A stretch of 64,000 nt of DNA from Staphylococcus chromogenes (GTDB taxonomy: Bacteria > Bacillota > Bacilli > Staphylococcales > Staphylococcaceae), in NCBI RefSeq assembly GCF_029024625.1, contig NZ_CP118953.1:682001-746000 (forward strand). Direction: 5' to 3'. A program made the translations under genes and the position numbers. A model generated the notes under the pieces. It worked only from the letters and a program-made list of their open reading frames with translations. It was not told the origin of the DNA and searched no databases. This document shows positions 53,551-61,980 of the stretch, one piece after another (position 1 is the first letter of the stretch; each line of letters starts with the position of its first letter).

Positions 53551-53591
53551 GTAGTAAGACAGATTGTCAAAAGACGAGCCTGTCTTACTGC
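53551..53591. other. Strong isolated hairpin
   Basis: A perfect 10-bp stem AGTAAGACAG/CTGTCTTACT (extendable to 12 with a wobble) has a nested GTC-AAAA-GAC in the loop. It lies in the gap before the LysM gene. A T-run follows only 11 bases later, so it could be a terminator of a small RNA or a structural element. Confidence 0.5.
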
Positions 53592-53699
53592 TCAATACAT
53601 AGTTTTTTAAGAGGGATATAAAAAAATCAATTGTAAAAAGAGCGTTTTTTCATCCATTTTCCAAAAAACTTACATTTTAAATCACCTTTAAATGACGTT

Positions 53700-53716
53700 T
53701 GTAATATTTTTGTAAC
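53700..53716 (+). promoter_or_regulatory. WalR (YycF) binding site
   Basis: TGTAAT-N5-TGTAAC matches the WalKR consensus TGTWAH-N5-TGTWAH exactly. It lies about 108 bases before a secreted wall-hydrolase gene, a known class of WalKR target. A TATATT/TATTAT -10-like element is at 53770-53777. Confidence 0.82.
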
Positions 53717-53823
53717 AAAAATGCCCGTTTATTTAATGTTGTTGTTACGGGACTGAAAAAGACTGGTGCTATATTATTTGTGAATATAAAAGATATCGAT
53801 TCCGAATACTGGAGGATTATTAA

Positions 53824-54630
53824 ATGAAAAAATTACTTTTAGCATCAACTACAGTTGGTTTATTAGCGGCTAGTCAATTTGCAACAAATGCAGAAGCAGC
53901 ACCTCAAACTCAATCACAACTTCAAGAAGGTGTACACATCATTCAATGGGGTGACACTTTAAATAAAATTTCTGAAAAATACGATGTAACAGTTGACCAA
54001 TTAAAAAAATGGAATAACTTAGAATCAGATGTTATTTATGCTGGAGATAAGTTATACGTGACTAAAGCAGCAGCGGCAGCTCATGGTTATGCAGCTTCTT
54101 CTGATTTTATCGTTCCAACTTCTAATAACAATCAAGCTTATACATCTTATAATCATTTTGCATATTCAGTTGAACCTACATCTTACAATCAATCATATAC
54201 AACAGTAACACCGGCGGCATCTACTTCAAATAATACTTATACAACTTATGAAGCGCCAGTAACGCAAAGTGTTTCAAATGCAAATACTACTGTAACAACA
54301 AAGACTACATCTAACTATCAAGCACCACCAACAACAAAAGCAACATCAAATTATCAAGCTCCAACAACTGCAGGTAGTGGATCAGTCTATGAACAATTTA
54401 TTAATGCAGGCGGATCTGCTGCAATGTGGAATGCAATCGTACTTCCTGAATCTGGCGGAAATCCAAATATTGTAAGCCCTAACGGCTACAGAGGTTTAGG
54501 TCAAACAAAAGAAGCATGGGGTACAGGTAGCGTTGCCACTCAAACTCAAGGTATGCTTAACTATGCTAACACGCGATATGGTTCAGTAGAACGTGCGATT
54601 CAATTCCGTCAAGCTAACGGTTGGTGGTAA
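53824..54630 (+). CDS. Secreted LysM-transglycosylase (SceD/IsaA-like)
   Basis: A 268-residue exported wall protein. Signal peptide about 1-26 (KKLLLASTTVGLLAAS, ending NAEA-A). LysM domain about 38-80 (IIQWGDTLNKISEKYDVTVDQL, IYAGDKLYV). A Ser/Thr/Asn/Tyr-rich low-complexity linker to about 187 includes two copies of TTKTTSNYQAP-like repeats. The C-terminal lysozyme-like domain has the likely catalytic Glu in VLPESGGNPN and RGLGQTKEAWGTG, ending GWW. Probable peptidoglycan lytic transglycosylase. GGAGGAT precedes the ATG; a WalR box lies upstream. S. aureus has sceD at the equivalent place, but without LysM. Confidence 0.88.
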   Translation: MKKLLLASTTVGLLAASQFATNAEAAPQTQSQLQEGVHIIQWGDTLNKISEKYDVTVDQLKKWNNLESDVIYAGDKLYVTKAAAAAHGYAASSDFIVPTSNNNQAYTSYNHFAYSVEPTSYNQSYTTVTPAASTSNNTYTTYEAPVTQSVSNANTTVTTKTTSNYQAPPTTKATSNYQAPTTAGSGSVYEQFINAGGSAAMWNAIVLPESGGNPNIVSPNGYRGLGQTKEAWGTGSVATQTQGMLNYANTRYGSVERAIQFRQANGWW

Positions 54631-54653
54631 GAGAGATTTTATTATCACTCCAG

Positions 54654-54711
54654 GCATTGATGTTCACTCAGAAATTAAAGCAATTTCTGAGTGAACGTCA
54701 ATGCTTTTTTT
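54654..54711 (+). terminator. Long terminator after LysM-transglycosylase gene
   Basis: A 23-bp inverted repeat (GCATTGATGTTCACTCAGAA and onward) with one mismatch encloses a 5-base loop and is followed by seven T residues. Confidence 0.92.
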
Positions 54712-54761
54712 ATTGCTATTCAAGTTAAGATTTGTTAATTTAAAATTAATCACATAAAAGA

Positions 54762-54846
54762 CTACTAGGGGAGCCTTTTGGCTGAGATGAATCGAATTCA
54801 GACCCTTTGAACCTGATTGAGTTAATACTCGCGTAGGAAAGTAGCG
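54762..54846 (+). promoter_or_regulatory. TPP riboswitch (THI element)
   Basis: The conserved pieces are present in order: GGGGAGCC, GGCTGAGATGA, GACCCTTTGAACCTGATTGAGTTAATACTCGCGTAGGAAAGTAG. Thiamine pyrophosphate binding should favour the downstream terminator and lower the tenA-thiD-thiM-thiE operon. Confidence 0.96.
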
Positions 54847-54869
54847 TAGACATTGAAACCTTTTATCAT

Positions 54870-54898
54870 GACTGGGCTACTTTATTGTAGTCTTTTTT
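54870..54898 (+). terminator. TPP riboswitch expression-platform terminator
   Basis: GACTGGGCTAC pairs with GTAGTC around a short loop and is followed by six T residues, just before tenA. Confidence 0.7.
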
Positions 54899-54919
54899 CA
54901 TTTTGAAAGGAGTTTTTTT

Positions 54920-55600
54920 ATGTTATTTTCTGAAAGTGTAAAACAAGAAGCCTCTCCAATAATTGAAGCGATTTATCACGATGATTTTATTCAAGGAATG
55001 ATAAGAGGGGATATTTCAAAAGCGGCGATTCAACATTATTTACGTGCAGATGCACGGTATTTATTTGAGTTTGCTAAAATCTATTCGCTTTTAATACCTA
55101 AAGTTACTTCAAAAAAAGAAATCCAATTTTTAACTGAACAAATCGAGTTCTCTGCTTCAGGTGAAGTAGAGGCACACCATATTCTCGCAGATTACGTAAA
55201 AGTCCCTTATAATGAAATTATTAAAGAAGGTGAGTGGTATCCTTCTGCAGATCATTATATAAAACATATGTATTTCAATGCTTATCATTATGACAATGTC
55301 GCTTATACGATTGCTGCGATGGCGCCTTGTCCATACGTGTATCAACAAGTAGCGTTGAAAGCTTTACGTGAAGAAGATTTTGCAAACGACCATCCTTTAA
55401 AACCATGGTTTGAATTTTATGCAAAAGGAATGGATGAATTGATGCAACATATTGACCAGTGGCTCAATAAATGTGCGGACAATGCGACTGAAGAGGAAAA
55501 AAACCGATTAAAACGTAATTTTTTAGAAAGTACAGTTCATGAAAAACAATTTTTTAATATGTCTTATCATCAAGAAACTTGGGAATTTGGAGGAAGATAA
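54920..55600 (+). CDS. tenA: Aminopyrimidine aminohydrolase / thiaminase II
   Basis: Salvages degraded thiamine by hydrolysing aminopyrimidines to HMP. All-helical TenA fold with the catalytic Cys in MAPCPYVYQ and the C-terminal Glu in HEKQFFNMSY. 226 residues. GAAAGGAG precedes the ATG. First gene of the TPP-regulated operon; thiD starts one base after its stop. Confidence 0.94.
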   Translation: MLFSESVKQEASPIIEAIYHDDFIQGMIRGDISKAAIQHYLRADARYLFEFAKIYSLLIPKVTSKKEIQFLTEQIEFSASGEVEAHHILADYVKVPYNEIIKEGEWYPSADHYIKHMYFNAYHYDNVAYTIAAMAPCPYVYQQVALKALREEDFANDHPLKPWFEFYAKGMDELMQHIDQWLNKCADNATEEEKNRLKRNFLESTVHEKQFFNMSYHQETWEFGGR

Positions 55601-55601
55601 C

Positions 55602-56408
55602 ATGAAATCCCTAAATATTGCTTTAACGATTGCAGGTACAGACCCTTCTGGAGGGGCAGGCGTGATGGCTGATTTAAAATCGTTTCATGCCTGTGGCGTC
55701 TATGGTATGACTACGATTACGAGTATCGTGGCTCAAAATTCACTGGGCGTACAACATATTCATCATTTAGAACCTTCTTGGTTAGAAGAACAACTTGAAA
55801 GTGTCTATTCCGATGAACTACCTCAGGCACTAAAAACGGGAATGATTCCGACACCAGAGATGATGGACATTGTTGCACGATATGTAAAAAAACAAACGAT
55901 TCCCTATGTGATTGATCCTGTAATGGTGGCTAAAAGTGGAGACTCATTAATGGAAGAGAGTGTACGACAATCATTGAAGGATGTTCTATTGCCACTAGCC
56001 GATATTGCCACACCCAATATTCCAGAGGCTGAAGAAATTACAAAGATGACGATTCAAACAGAAGCCGACATCAAGAAAGCGGGACACTTTTTCTTAAATG
56101 AAATTGGAACGAAAGGTGTTATCCTTAAAGGAGGACATCTTGAAGGCGAGGCATGCGATTATTTATTTACTAAAGAAGACATGCATACCTTCTCAAGTCC
56201 ACGTTTTAATACGTTACACACCCATGGGACAGGATGTACTTTTTCAGCAGTCATCACAGCGGAACTTGCGAAAGGTAAATCTGTTTTTGACGCAGTGGCG
56301 AAAGCAAAAAAATTTATTTCACTAGCGATAAAAGAAACTCCTGAAATAGGACAAGGCCGAGGCCCGGTCAATCATTTCGCCTATCAACAAGAGAAAGGTT
56401 GGGATTAA
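55602..56408 (+). CDS. thiD: HMP/HMP-P kinase
   Basis: Phosphorylates hydroxymethylpyrimidine and its phosphate. The ribokinase fold has [17 protein letters not shown] at the N terminus, [12 protein letters not shown] in the middle and the anion-hole HGTGCTFSA near the end. The ATG follows GGAGGAAG located in the tail of tenA. 268 residues. Confidence 0.94.
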   Translation: MKSLNIALTIAGTDPSGGAGVMADLKSFHACGVYGMTTITSIVAQNSLGVQHIHHLEPSWLEEQLESVYSDELPQALKTGMIPTPEMMDIVARYVKKQTIPYVIDPVMVAKSGDSLMEESVRQSLKDVLLPLADIATPNIPEAEEITKMTIQTEADIKKAGHFFLNEIGTKGVILKGGHLEGEACDYLFTKEDMHTFSSPRFNTLHTHGTGCTFSAVITAELAKGKSVFDAVAKAKKFISLAIKETPEIGQGRGPVNHFAYQQEKGWD

Positions 56409-56409
56409 A

Positions 56410-57198
56410 ATGGGTCAATTAACGCAAGTGCGTCATACACAACCCCTCGTTGTATGTTATACCAATGACGTTGTAAAAAACTTTACAGCGAACGGTTTAC
56501 TCAGTTTAGGTGCAAGTCCTGCAATGAGTGAAGCCCCAGAAGAAGCTAAAGACTTTTTTAAAGCCACCCAAGCGTTATTAATTAATATTGGAACTTTAAC
56601 GAGACAAACGGGTGCCGACATGCTTGAAATAGCGAAACAAGCGAACGACCAAGGGGTGCCAATTGTATTTGACCCTGTAGCTGTAGGGGCGTCACAGTTC
56701 AGAAAAGATTTCTGTCGTCAGTTTTTATCACAAGTGAAAGTAGATGTGATAAAAGGAAACGGGTCTGAAATTTTAGCATTAATTGATGAAACAGCGACAA
56801 TGAAAGGAACAGATAGTTCAACAGACATTGACATTGTATCAATAGCGAAACAAGCTTATGATCATTTTCAAACCGCGATTGTGCTCACAGGTGAACAAGA
56901 TGTGATTGTTCAAGAGGGAAAGGTTGTCGTACTAGACAATGGTTCACAGCTCCTTACTAAAATAACAGGAGCAGGATGCTTGCTTGGAGCGGTAGTTGCA
57001 TCGTTTTTATTACGTCAACAAGTGCCTAATATAGATGTTTTAATTGAAGCGGTTTCCACGTACAACATTGCAGCAGAACATGCAGAATTAAGTGAAAGCG
57101 CAATGCTTCCGGGAACTTTTCTCGTTGCATTTATAGATGCCTTACATCAAATTGACGAAGCGACGGTGCATCAAGAATTAAAAATAGAGAAGAGATGA
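56410..57198 (+). CDS. thiM: Hydroxyethylthiazole kinase
   Basis: Phosphorylates the thiazole moiety for salvage. The N terminus has [19 protein letters not shown] and [14 protein letters not shown], then FDPVAVGAS. The catalytic Cys loop is [13 protein letters not shown]. 262 residues. Begins one base after thiD. Confidence 0.95.
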   Translation: MGQLTQVRHTQPLVVCYTNDVVKNFTANGLLSLGASPAMSEAPEEAKDFFKATQALLINIGTLTRQTGADMLEIAKQANDQGVPIVFDPVAVGASQFRKDFCRQFLSQVKVDVIKGNGSEILALIDETATMKGTDSSTDIDIVSIAKQAYDHFQTAIVLTGEQDVIVQEGKVVVLDNGSQLLTKITGAGCLLGAVVASFLLRQQVPNIDVLIEAVSTYNIAAEHAELSESAMLPGTFLVAFIDALHQIDEATVHQELKIEKR

Positions 57199-57202
57199 AA
57201 AC

Positions 57203-57841
57203 ATGAAATTCCAACGTAAACAACTACAAGTATATTTTATTGCAGGGACACAAGATGTGAAAAAAGGGTCTCTTGAAGAGATATTAGAAAAAGCATTAGC
57301 AGCAGGGATTACAATGTTCCAATTTCGAGAAAAAGGGCCTTCATCGTTAAGTGGAGAAGCTAAAGAAAGAAAAGCACGTTCGCTCATGGCCTTATGTCGA
57401 CAGTATCATGTCCCTTTTATTGTCAATGATGATGTTGCACTCGCTATAAAAATTGGAGCGGATGGGATTCATGTTGGACAAGATGATGCTAAAATTGAGA
57501 CGTTTATTGATCAAAGCAAAGATAAAATTATAGGGTTAAGTATTAGTAATTTTAAAGAGTATGATCAGTCCGATTTAACACATGTCGATTACATTGGAGT
57601 AGGACCAGTGTATCATACGTCTTCTAAGACGGACGCCAAGCAGCCAGGTGGGGTGGAAATGATACGTCGCCTACGCGAATATGATGAAATGATTCCTATC
57701 GTAGCCATAGGTGGAATCACAGAAGAAAACGTCGCTTCTTTGAAAAAGAATGGGGCAGATGGTGTTGCGACAATTTCATCTATTACACACAGTTCAAATA
57801 TTGAAAAAACTGTGTCACGATATTTAAAGTATTTCAATTAA
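57203..57841 (+). CDS. thiE: Thiamine-phosphate synthase
   Basis: Couples HMP-PP and thiazole phosphate to thiamine monophosphate. The TIM barrel shows FQFREKGP, VNDDVALAIKIGADGIHVGQDD, GVGPVYHTSSKTDA and AIGGIT. 212 residues. Ends the operon, which contains salvage and coupling genes but no de novo thiC or thiG. Confidence 0.95.
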   Translation: MKFQRKQLQVYFIAGTQDVKKGSLEEILEKALAAGITMFQFREKGPSSLSGEAKERKARSLMALCRQYHVPFIVNDDVALAIKIGADGIHVGQDDAKIETFIDQSKDKIIGLSISNFKEYDQSDLTHVDYIGVGPVYHTSSKTDAKQPGGVEMIRRLREYDEMIPIVAIGGITEENVASLKKNGADGVATISSITHSSNIEKTVSRYLKYFN

Positions 57842-57929
57842 ATTCGCTTTTATTCTGGTTTATGTTTCCACACTAAGAAGATGTGTGATAAAATAACATT
57901 TATGTGAATATATCTTTAGAGGTGGAAAA

Positions 57930-58796
57930 ATGAAGAACAAAGCGCTACTGGCGACACTACTTGGGGTCGTCCTGTTATTAGCTGGGTGTGATTATAGTAA
58001 GCCTGAAAACCGTACAGGCTTTTTCTACAACACGTTTGTTTCTCCAATGGATCATTTAATTCATTGGTTAGGTGACCATTTAAATAATAATTATGGCCTA
58101 GCAATTATCATCATCGTGTTAGTAGTACGTATTGTATTATTACCGTTCATGTTATCAAATTACAAAAACATGCACATGATGCGTGAAAAAATGAAGATTG
58201 CAAAACCTGAAATTACAGAAGCACAAGAAAAAGTAAAACGTGCGCGTACGCAAGAAGATAAAATGGCTGCGAACCAAGAGATGATGCAAGTTTACAAAAA
58301 ATATGATATGAATCCAGTTGCAAGTATGTTAGGGTGTTTACCGCTTATTTTGCAAATGCCGATTATCATGGCTTTATTCTTTGTCTTAAAATATCCGACA
58401 GGTGGGGGTATCACAGAGTACTCAGACTTTTTGTGGTTCCAACTCGATAAGCCAGATATTTGGATTACGATTATCGCGGGTATTTTATATTTTATTCAAG
58501 CCTATGTCTCAAGTATGCACATGCCACCTGAGCAAAAGCAAATGGCTGTCATGATGATGATTATCTCACCAATTATGATTGTGTGGATTTCATTTAGTTC
58601 AGCAGCCGCATTAGGTTTGTACTGGTCAGTATCTGCCGCATTCTTAGTGGTTCAAACCTACGTTGCCAACGTCGTTTATGGTAAAAAAGCCAAAGCTGAA
58701 GTTGAACCAATGATTAAAAAGTTTGAACAAGAAAAGAAAGCCAGCAACAAATCAGGTAAAAATACTCAAGTAGTTTCTAAGAAAAAGAAAAAATAA
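57930..58796 (+). CDS. yidC: Membrane protein insertase YidC (lipoprotein)
   Basis: Inserts and folds membrane proteins with or without SecYEG. The lipobox LLAGC places the lipidated Cys at residue 20. Five membrane segments follow, with the conserved hydrophilic-groove Arg in [13 protein letters not shown]. The tail is strongly basic and ends in a Lys run. 288 residues, the size of Gram-positive SpoIIIJ/OxaA. AGAGGTGG precedes the ATG. Confidence 0.93.
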   Translation: MKNKALLATLLGVVLLLAGCDYSKPENRTGFFYNTFVSPMDHLIHWLGDHLNNNYGLAIIIIVLVVRIVLLPFMLSNYKNMHMMREKMKIAKPEITEAQEKVKRARTQEDKMAANQEMMQVYKKYDMNPVASMLGCLPLILQMPIIMALFFVLKYPTGGGITEYSDFLWFQLDKPDIWITIIAGILYFIQAYVSSMHMPPEQKQMAVMMMIISPIMIVWISFSSAAALGLYWSVSAAFLVVQTYVANVVYGKKAKAEVEPMIKKFEQEKKASNKSGKNTQVVSKKKKK

Positions 58797-58799
58797 TTA

Positions 58800-58851
58800 A
58801 AATAAAGAACCGACTTTCTTCAAAATTGAAAGTCGGTTCTTTATTTTTTAT
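58800..58851. terminator. Bidirectional terminator yidC/HD hydrolase
   Basis: A perfect 18-bp stem (AATAAAGAACCGACTTTC with its complement) is followed by a T-run; it overlaps the stop of the converging gene. Confidence 0.9.
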
Positions 58852-59471
58852 TCTACCCACTCTTTAAAAAATTGGGACAAAAATTGTTTTAAAAACGTGT
58901 GGCGTTCTTGGGCTATGGCCTTTGCTTTTGGTGTGTTCATCAAATCTTTTAATTTTAACAATTTTTCATAAAAATGTTTAATTGCAGAAGGGGGTAACGT
59001 CGTAATGTCTATATGATTCAACGCACTCTCTGACACATTACCGGTCCACATAGGTTCATTAAAGTGACCGGCAAATTGAAATGTTCTTGCTATGCCAATA
59101 GCACCTAATGCATCAAGGCGATCGGCATCTTGGACGATTTGTCCTTCAATTGTGGATAGTGTTTGTGATTTTCGAAAGCTCATATGGTCAATAATATATA
59201 AGATATGTTGTTGGTCTTGAGATGAGACTTGAATGTTGGTTAAGAAGGATAAAAGTTCTGTCCTTGCATTTGATTCTGTAAGTTTATCATCGATGGTATC
59301 GTGAAGTAAGGCGGCCATCTCAATGACAAAAATATTGGCTTCTGGATAGTCTTGAGCGATCAATTTTGCCATCGCGACGACACGACGAATATGCGCAATG
59401 TCATGACCTGTGACATCGGCTTGATGAAAATGTTCCATATAATTTTTAGCTTTAACGAGCTGTTCTTTCAA
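58848..59471 (-). CDS. HD-domain phosphohydrolase (YedJ-like)
   Basis: A 207-residue protein with the HD metal-site motifs GHDIAHIRRVVAMA near residue 20 and ALLHDTIDDKL near residue 52. IVQDADRLDALGAIGIART follows. Relatives are uncharacterised nucleotide or phosphate-ester hydrolases. It starts 14 bases after the cls stop on the same strand, so the two are probably co-transcribed. Confidence 0.85.
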   Translation of the reverse strand: MKEQLVKAKNYMEHFHQADVTGHDIAHIRRVVAMAKLIAQDYPEANIFVIEMAALLHDTIDDKLTESNARTELLSFLTNIQVSSQDQQHILYIIDHMSFRKSQTLSTIEGQIVQDADRLDALGAIGIARTFQFAGHFNEPMWTGNVSESALNHIDITTLPPSAIKHFYEKLLKLKDLMNTPKAKAIAQERHTFLKQFLSQFFKEWVE

Positions 59472-59485
59472 AATTTCACACCCTC

Positions 59486-60976
59486 TTACAATATTGGCGA
59501 GAGCAACTGGCTAATCGATTCTTTAAATTTTATCCATAAACTGCGCTCTGCATACCGTTCTTTTGTTAATTCAGTACATACTTTTAAATCTTCTTCAAAG
59601 CTCTCACGGACTTGTTTAGCAATATTTTTATCATAAACGAATGCGTTCACTTCGAAATTGAGGGCAAAACTACGATTGTCCATATTTGTGGTGCCGACAC
59701 TCGTAATCTCATCATCAATAGTTAAAGTTTTTGCATGTAAAAAGCCATCTTCATAAAGATACACTTTTGCGCCCACATCTAGCAATGTTGCGGCATTTTT
59801 ATATGTTGCCCAATAAACGAAGGGATGATCAGGTTTACAAGGAATCATCAAATGGACATTAACGCCACCGAGCGCGGCAATTTGTAAGGCATCAATAAAA
59901 GATTGATCAGGAACAAAATAAGGAGTCTGGATATAAATATCTTTTTTAGCCATATTAATCATTTTTAAATAGCCATACTTAATTTGCTCCCAAAATTCAT
60001 CTGGACCACTTGAAGCAATTTGAACGCCGACATTTTCTGTGTTCCCTATTTCAACCTTAGGAAAGTATTTAGGCTGATTTTCAATATCATGTCTAGAAGA
60101 TTGTGAATTCCAATCTAAAATAAAGCGTAGTTGAAGCGCATGAACGGCGGCGCCTTCTATTCTTAAATGGGTATCTCGCCATGGGCCAAACTTTTTAGAT
60201 AATCCTAGATATTCATTGCCGACGTTAAATCCTCCAACATAACCAATTTTGCCATCGATGACGACAATTTTTCGGTGATTTCGATTATTCATACGAAAAT
60301 TAATCAATGGCAATTTAGAAGGAAAAAAGGCTTCCGCAAGACCTCCTTTACGTTTGAAATCTTTTAAATCTCGTAATGACAAACTTTTAGAGCCGATATC
60401 ATCATATAACATTTTGACTTCCAAACCTTCATCGAGCTTTTCTTCAAGTAAGTCAATAATACTTTTACCGAGAGTATCTTTTCGAAAAATGTAATATTGA
60501 ATGTGTATATATTTTTTAGCATTCTTGATATCTTCTTTTAAACGATTAAACTTTTCGTTACCCTCGAGCAACACCTCAATATTATTTTGATTCGTATAGA
60601 AAGCCGCATTATTATACAATAAAGCACGAATCATACGTTTATATTGTTTAATATGAGGGTTATCTGGATCAAAATTATCCTTCTTAAGTGCAACTAACTG
60701 TTGGTTTACTAATTGATTTAATCCTTTTTGATCCTTTTCAGATATTTTAAATATAGATTTTCTTTGAATTTGGCGTCCGAATAATAAATATAAAATAAAC
60801 CCTATAATTGGGAATAAAGATAAAACTAAAATCCACGCCCAAATTGAACCGGCACTACGACGTTCCATAAAGATAATGGTAAAAACGAAGGAAATATTTA
60901 ATATAAATAATCCTAATAATACGTAATTAATCCAAACATCGCCATCAATGACTGTGGCGTTGCTTAATTCCACCAT
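59486..60976 (-). CDS. cls: Cardiolipin synthase
   Basis: Condenses two phosphatidylglycerols to cardiolipin at the membrane. Two N-terminal membrane helices (about residues 12-65) precede two phospholipase-D HKD motifs, [11 protein letters not shown] near 225 and [11 protein letters not shown] near 405. 496 residues. AAGGAGGG precedes the ATG. Staphylococci have two cls genes; the position beside csoR marks this as the cls2-like copy. Confidence 0.94.
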   Translation of the reverse strand: MVELSNATVIDGDVWINYVLLGLFILNISFVFTIIFMERRSAGSIWAWILVLSLFPIIGFILYLLFGRQIQRKSIFKISEKDQKGLNQLVNQQLVALKKDNFDPDNPHIKQYKRMIRALLYNNAAFYTNQNNIEVLLEGNEKFNRLKEDIKNAKKYIHIQYYIFRKDTLGKSIIDLLEEKLDEGLEVKMLYDDIGSKSLSLRDLKDFKRKGGLAEAFFPSKLPLINFRMNNRNHRKIVVIDGKIGYVGGFNVGNEYLGLSKKFGPWRDTHLRIEGAAVHALQLRFILDWNSQSSRHDIENQPKYFPKVEIGNTENVGVQIASSGPDEFWEQIKYGYLKMINMAKKDIYIQTPYFVPDQSFIDALQIAALGGVNVHLMIPCKPDHPFVYWATYKNAATLLDVGAKVYLYEDGFLHAKTLTIDDEITSVGTTNMDNRSFALNFEVNAFVYDKNIAKQVRESFEEDLKVCTELTKERYAERSLWIKFKESISQLLSPIL

Positions 60977-61051
60977 TTTAGAACCCTCCTTATAAATACG
61001 AATTTATGCAATTATATCATTTATTTATGCATTTTAGAAAAAATTAACGCC

Positions 61052-61080
61052 TTGACTTATACCCTGTATAGGTATATTAT
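61052..61080 (+). promoter_or_regulatory. csoR promoter with embedded CsoR operator
   Basis: TTGACT (61052-61057) and TATTAT (61075-61080) are 17 bp apart. The spacer is filled by the dyad ATACC-CTGTATA-GGTAT (61059-61075), the kind of site bound by CsoR repressors. A similar dyad precedes copA, so copper would derepress both. Confidence 0.82.
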
Positions 61081-61111
61081 GAAAGTGCAATCATTCAATG
61101 GAGGTGTAGCC

Positions 61112-61399
61112 ATGGAAGAACATGCACATCATTCAACAGAAATTAAAAAAAATTTGACTTCACGTTTAAATCGAATTGAAGGTCAAGTGAGAGCGATTAA
61201 TCGTATGATTGATGAAAATGTTTATTGTGATGATGTATTAACACAAATAAGAGCTACGCGCTCAGCCCTCAACAGTGTAGCAACAAAATTGTTAGACTAT
61301 CATATGAAAGGGTGTATTACTCGAAAAATTGAAGCGGGTAAAGAAACTGAAGCTATGGAAGAGTTGTTAGTGACTTTCCAAAAATTAATGAAAGATTAG
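61112..61399 (+). CDS. csoR: Copper-sensing repressor CsoR
   Basis: A 95-residue all-helical repressor. The Cu(I) ligands of the CsoR family are in place: Cys39 (NVYCDDV), His64 and Cys68 (YHMKGC). The arginine-rich DNA-binding helix region SRLNRIEGQVRAINRMI is at the N terminus, after a His-rich leader. The ATG follows GGAGGTG; upstream in-frame codons fall in the promoter. It heads an operon with csoZ and copZ and is likely autoregulated through the operator in its promoter. Confidence 0.94.
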   Translation: MEEHAHHSTEIKKNLTSRLNRIEGQVRAINRMIDENVYCDDVLTQIRATRSALNSVATKLLDYHMKGCITRKIEAGKETEAMEELLVTFQKLMKD

Positions 61400-61411
61400 T
61401 GGGAGGCCATC

Positions 61412-61636
61412 ATGCAAAAGAGTATAGTTTACGTAGAGGGAATTCATTCAACAGAACGTAAAGAGAGTGTGGCGCAACGTTTACATCAAATGATAGGTGT
61501 TAAGGATATAAGTATCGATACAGAGCAACAATCGATTACAATTCAATATGAGACACCTTCCAATTTAAATACGTTAGAAAAAGAAATTTACGATGCCGGT
61601 ATTACGGTGATTCGTACAGAAAAAGGAGAAATGTAA
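61412..61636 (+). CDS. csoZ: CsoZ-like HMA-fold protein without metal cysteines
   Basis: A 74-residue protein with the beta-alpha-beta pattern of heavy-metal-associated domains (SIVYVEGIH, KDISIDTEQQSITIQYE, LEKEIYDAGITVI). The usual GMTCxxC loop is GIHSTERK, with no Cys anywhere in the protein. In S. aureus the gene after csoR is csoZ, called a putative copper chaperone. A cysteine-less version cannot bind Cu(I) in the usual way; a regulatory or partner role is possible. Two bases separate it from copZ. Confidence 0.78.
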   Translation: MQKSIVYVEGIHSTERKESVAQRLHQMIGVKDISIDTEQQSITIQYETPSNLNTLEKEIYDAGITVIRTEKGEM

Positions 61637-61637
61637 A

Positions 61638-61841
61638 ATGGCTAAACATACTATTAATGTTGAAGGAATGACATGCAACCATTGTAAAGAAGCGGTGGAA
61701 TCAGCGGTTAAAGAAAATAAAGAGGTACTTTCTGTTGTGGCGACACCTGATGAAGATCATGTCATTGTAGAATTAATGGATGATGGCGCATTACATGATG
61801 TCAAACAATGTATTTATGATGCAGGTTACGAAGTAAAATAG
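61638..61841 (+). CDS. copZ: Copper chaperone CopZ
   Basis: A 67-residue HMA-domain protein with the Cu(I)-binding GMTCNHC loop (Cys13, Cys16) and a conserved YDAGYEV end. Delivers Cu(I) to CopA. AAAGGAGAA precedes the ATG. Third gene of the csoR operon; copA follows about 140 bases later with its own operator. Confidence 0.93.
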   Translation: MAKHTINVEGMTCNHCKEAVESAVKENKEVLSVVATPDEDHVIVELMDDGALHDVKQCIYDAGYEVK

Positions 61842-61889
61842 GACAACTTGTCACTGAGTGAAGTTTTATGATAATTAGAGTACAGAGCG

Positions 61890-61941
61890 GGGGAGGGCGC
61901 ACGTTTATATAAATAAGTGTGCTTGGCCCTCTCATTTTTAA
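61890..61941 (+). terminator. Terminator of the csoR-csoZ-copZ operon
   Basis: GAGGGCGCACG pairs with GTGTGCTTGGCCCTC with a bulge and is followed by CATTTTTAAATTTT. It overlaps the -35 region of copA. Confidence 0.7.
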
Positions 61942-61966
61942 ATTTTATTATACCCCTTATGGGTAT
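61923..61966 (+). promoter_or_regulatory. copA promoter and CsoR operator
   Basis: TTGGCC (61923-61928) and TATTAT (61946-61951) are 17 bp apart. The dyad ATACCCCTTATGGGTAT (61950-61966) overlaps the -10 and start site and ends directly before the GGGAGG ribosome-binding site of copA. It matches the dyad in the csoR promoter in its ATACC and GGTAT arms and length. Confidence 0.78.
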
Positions 61967-61980
61967 GGGAGGTCGTCTTG

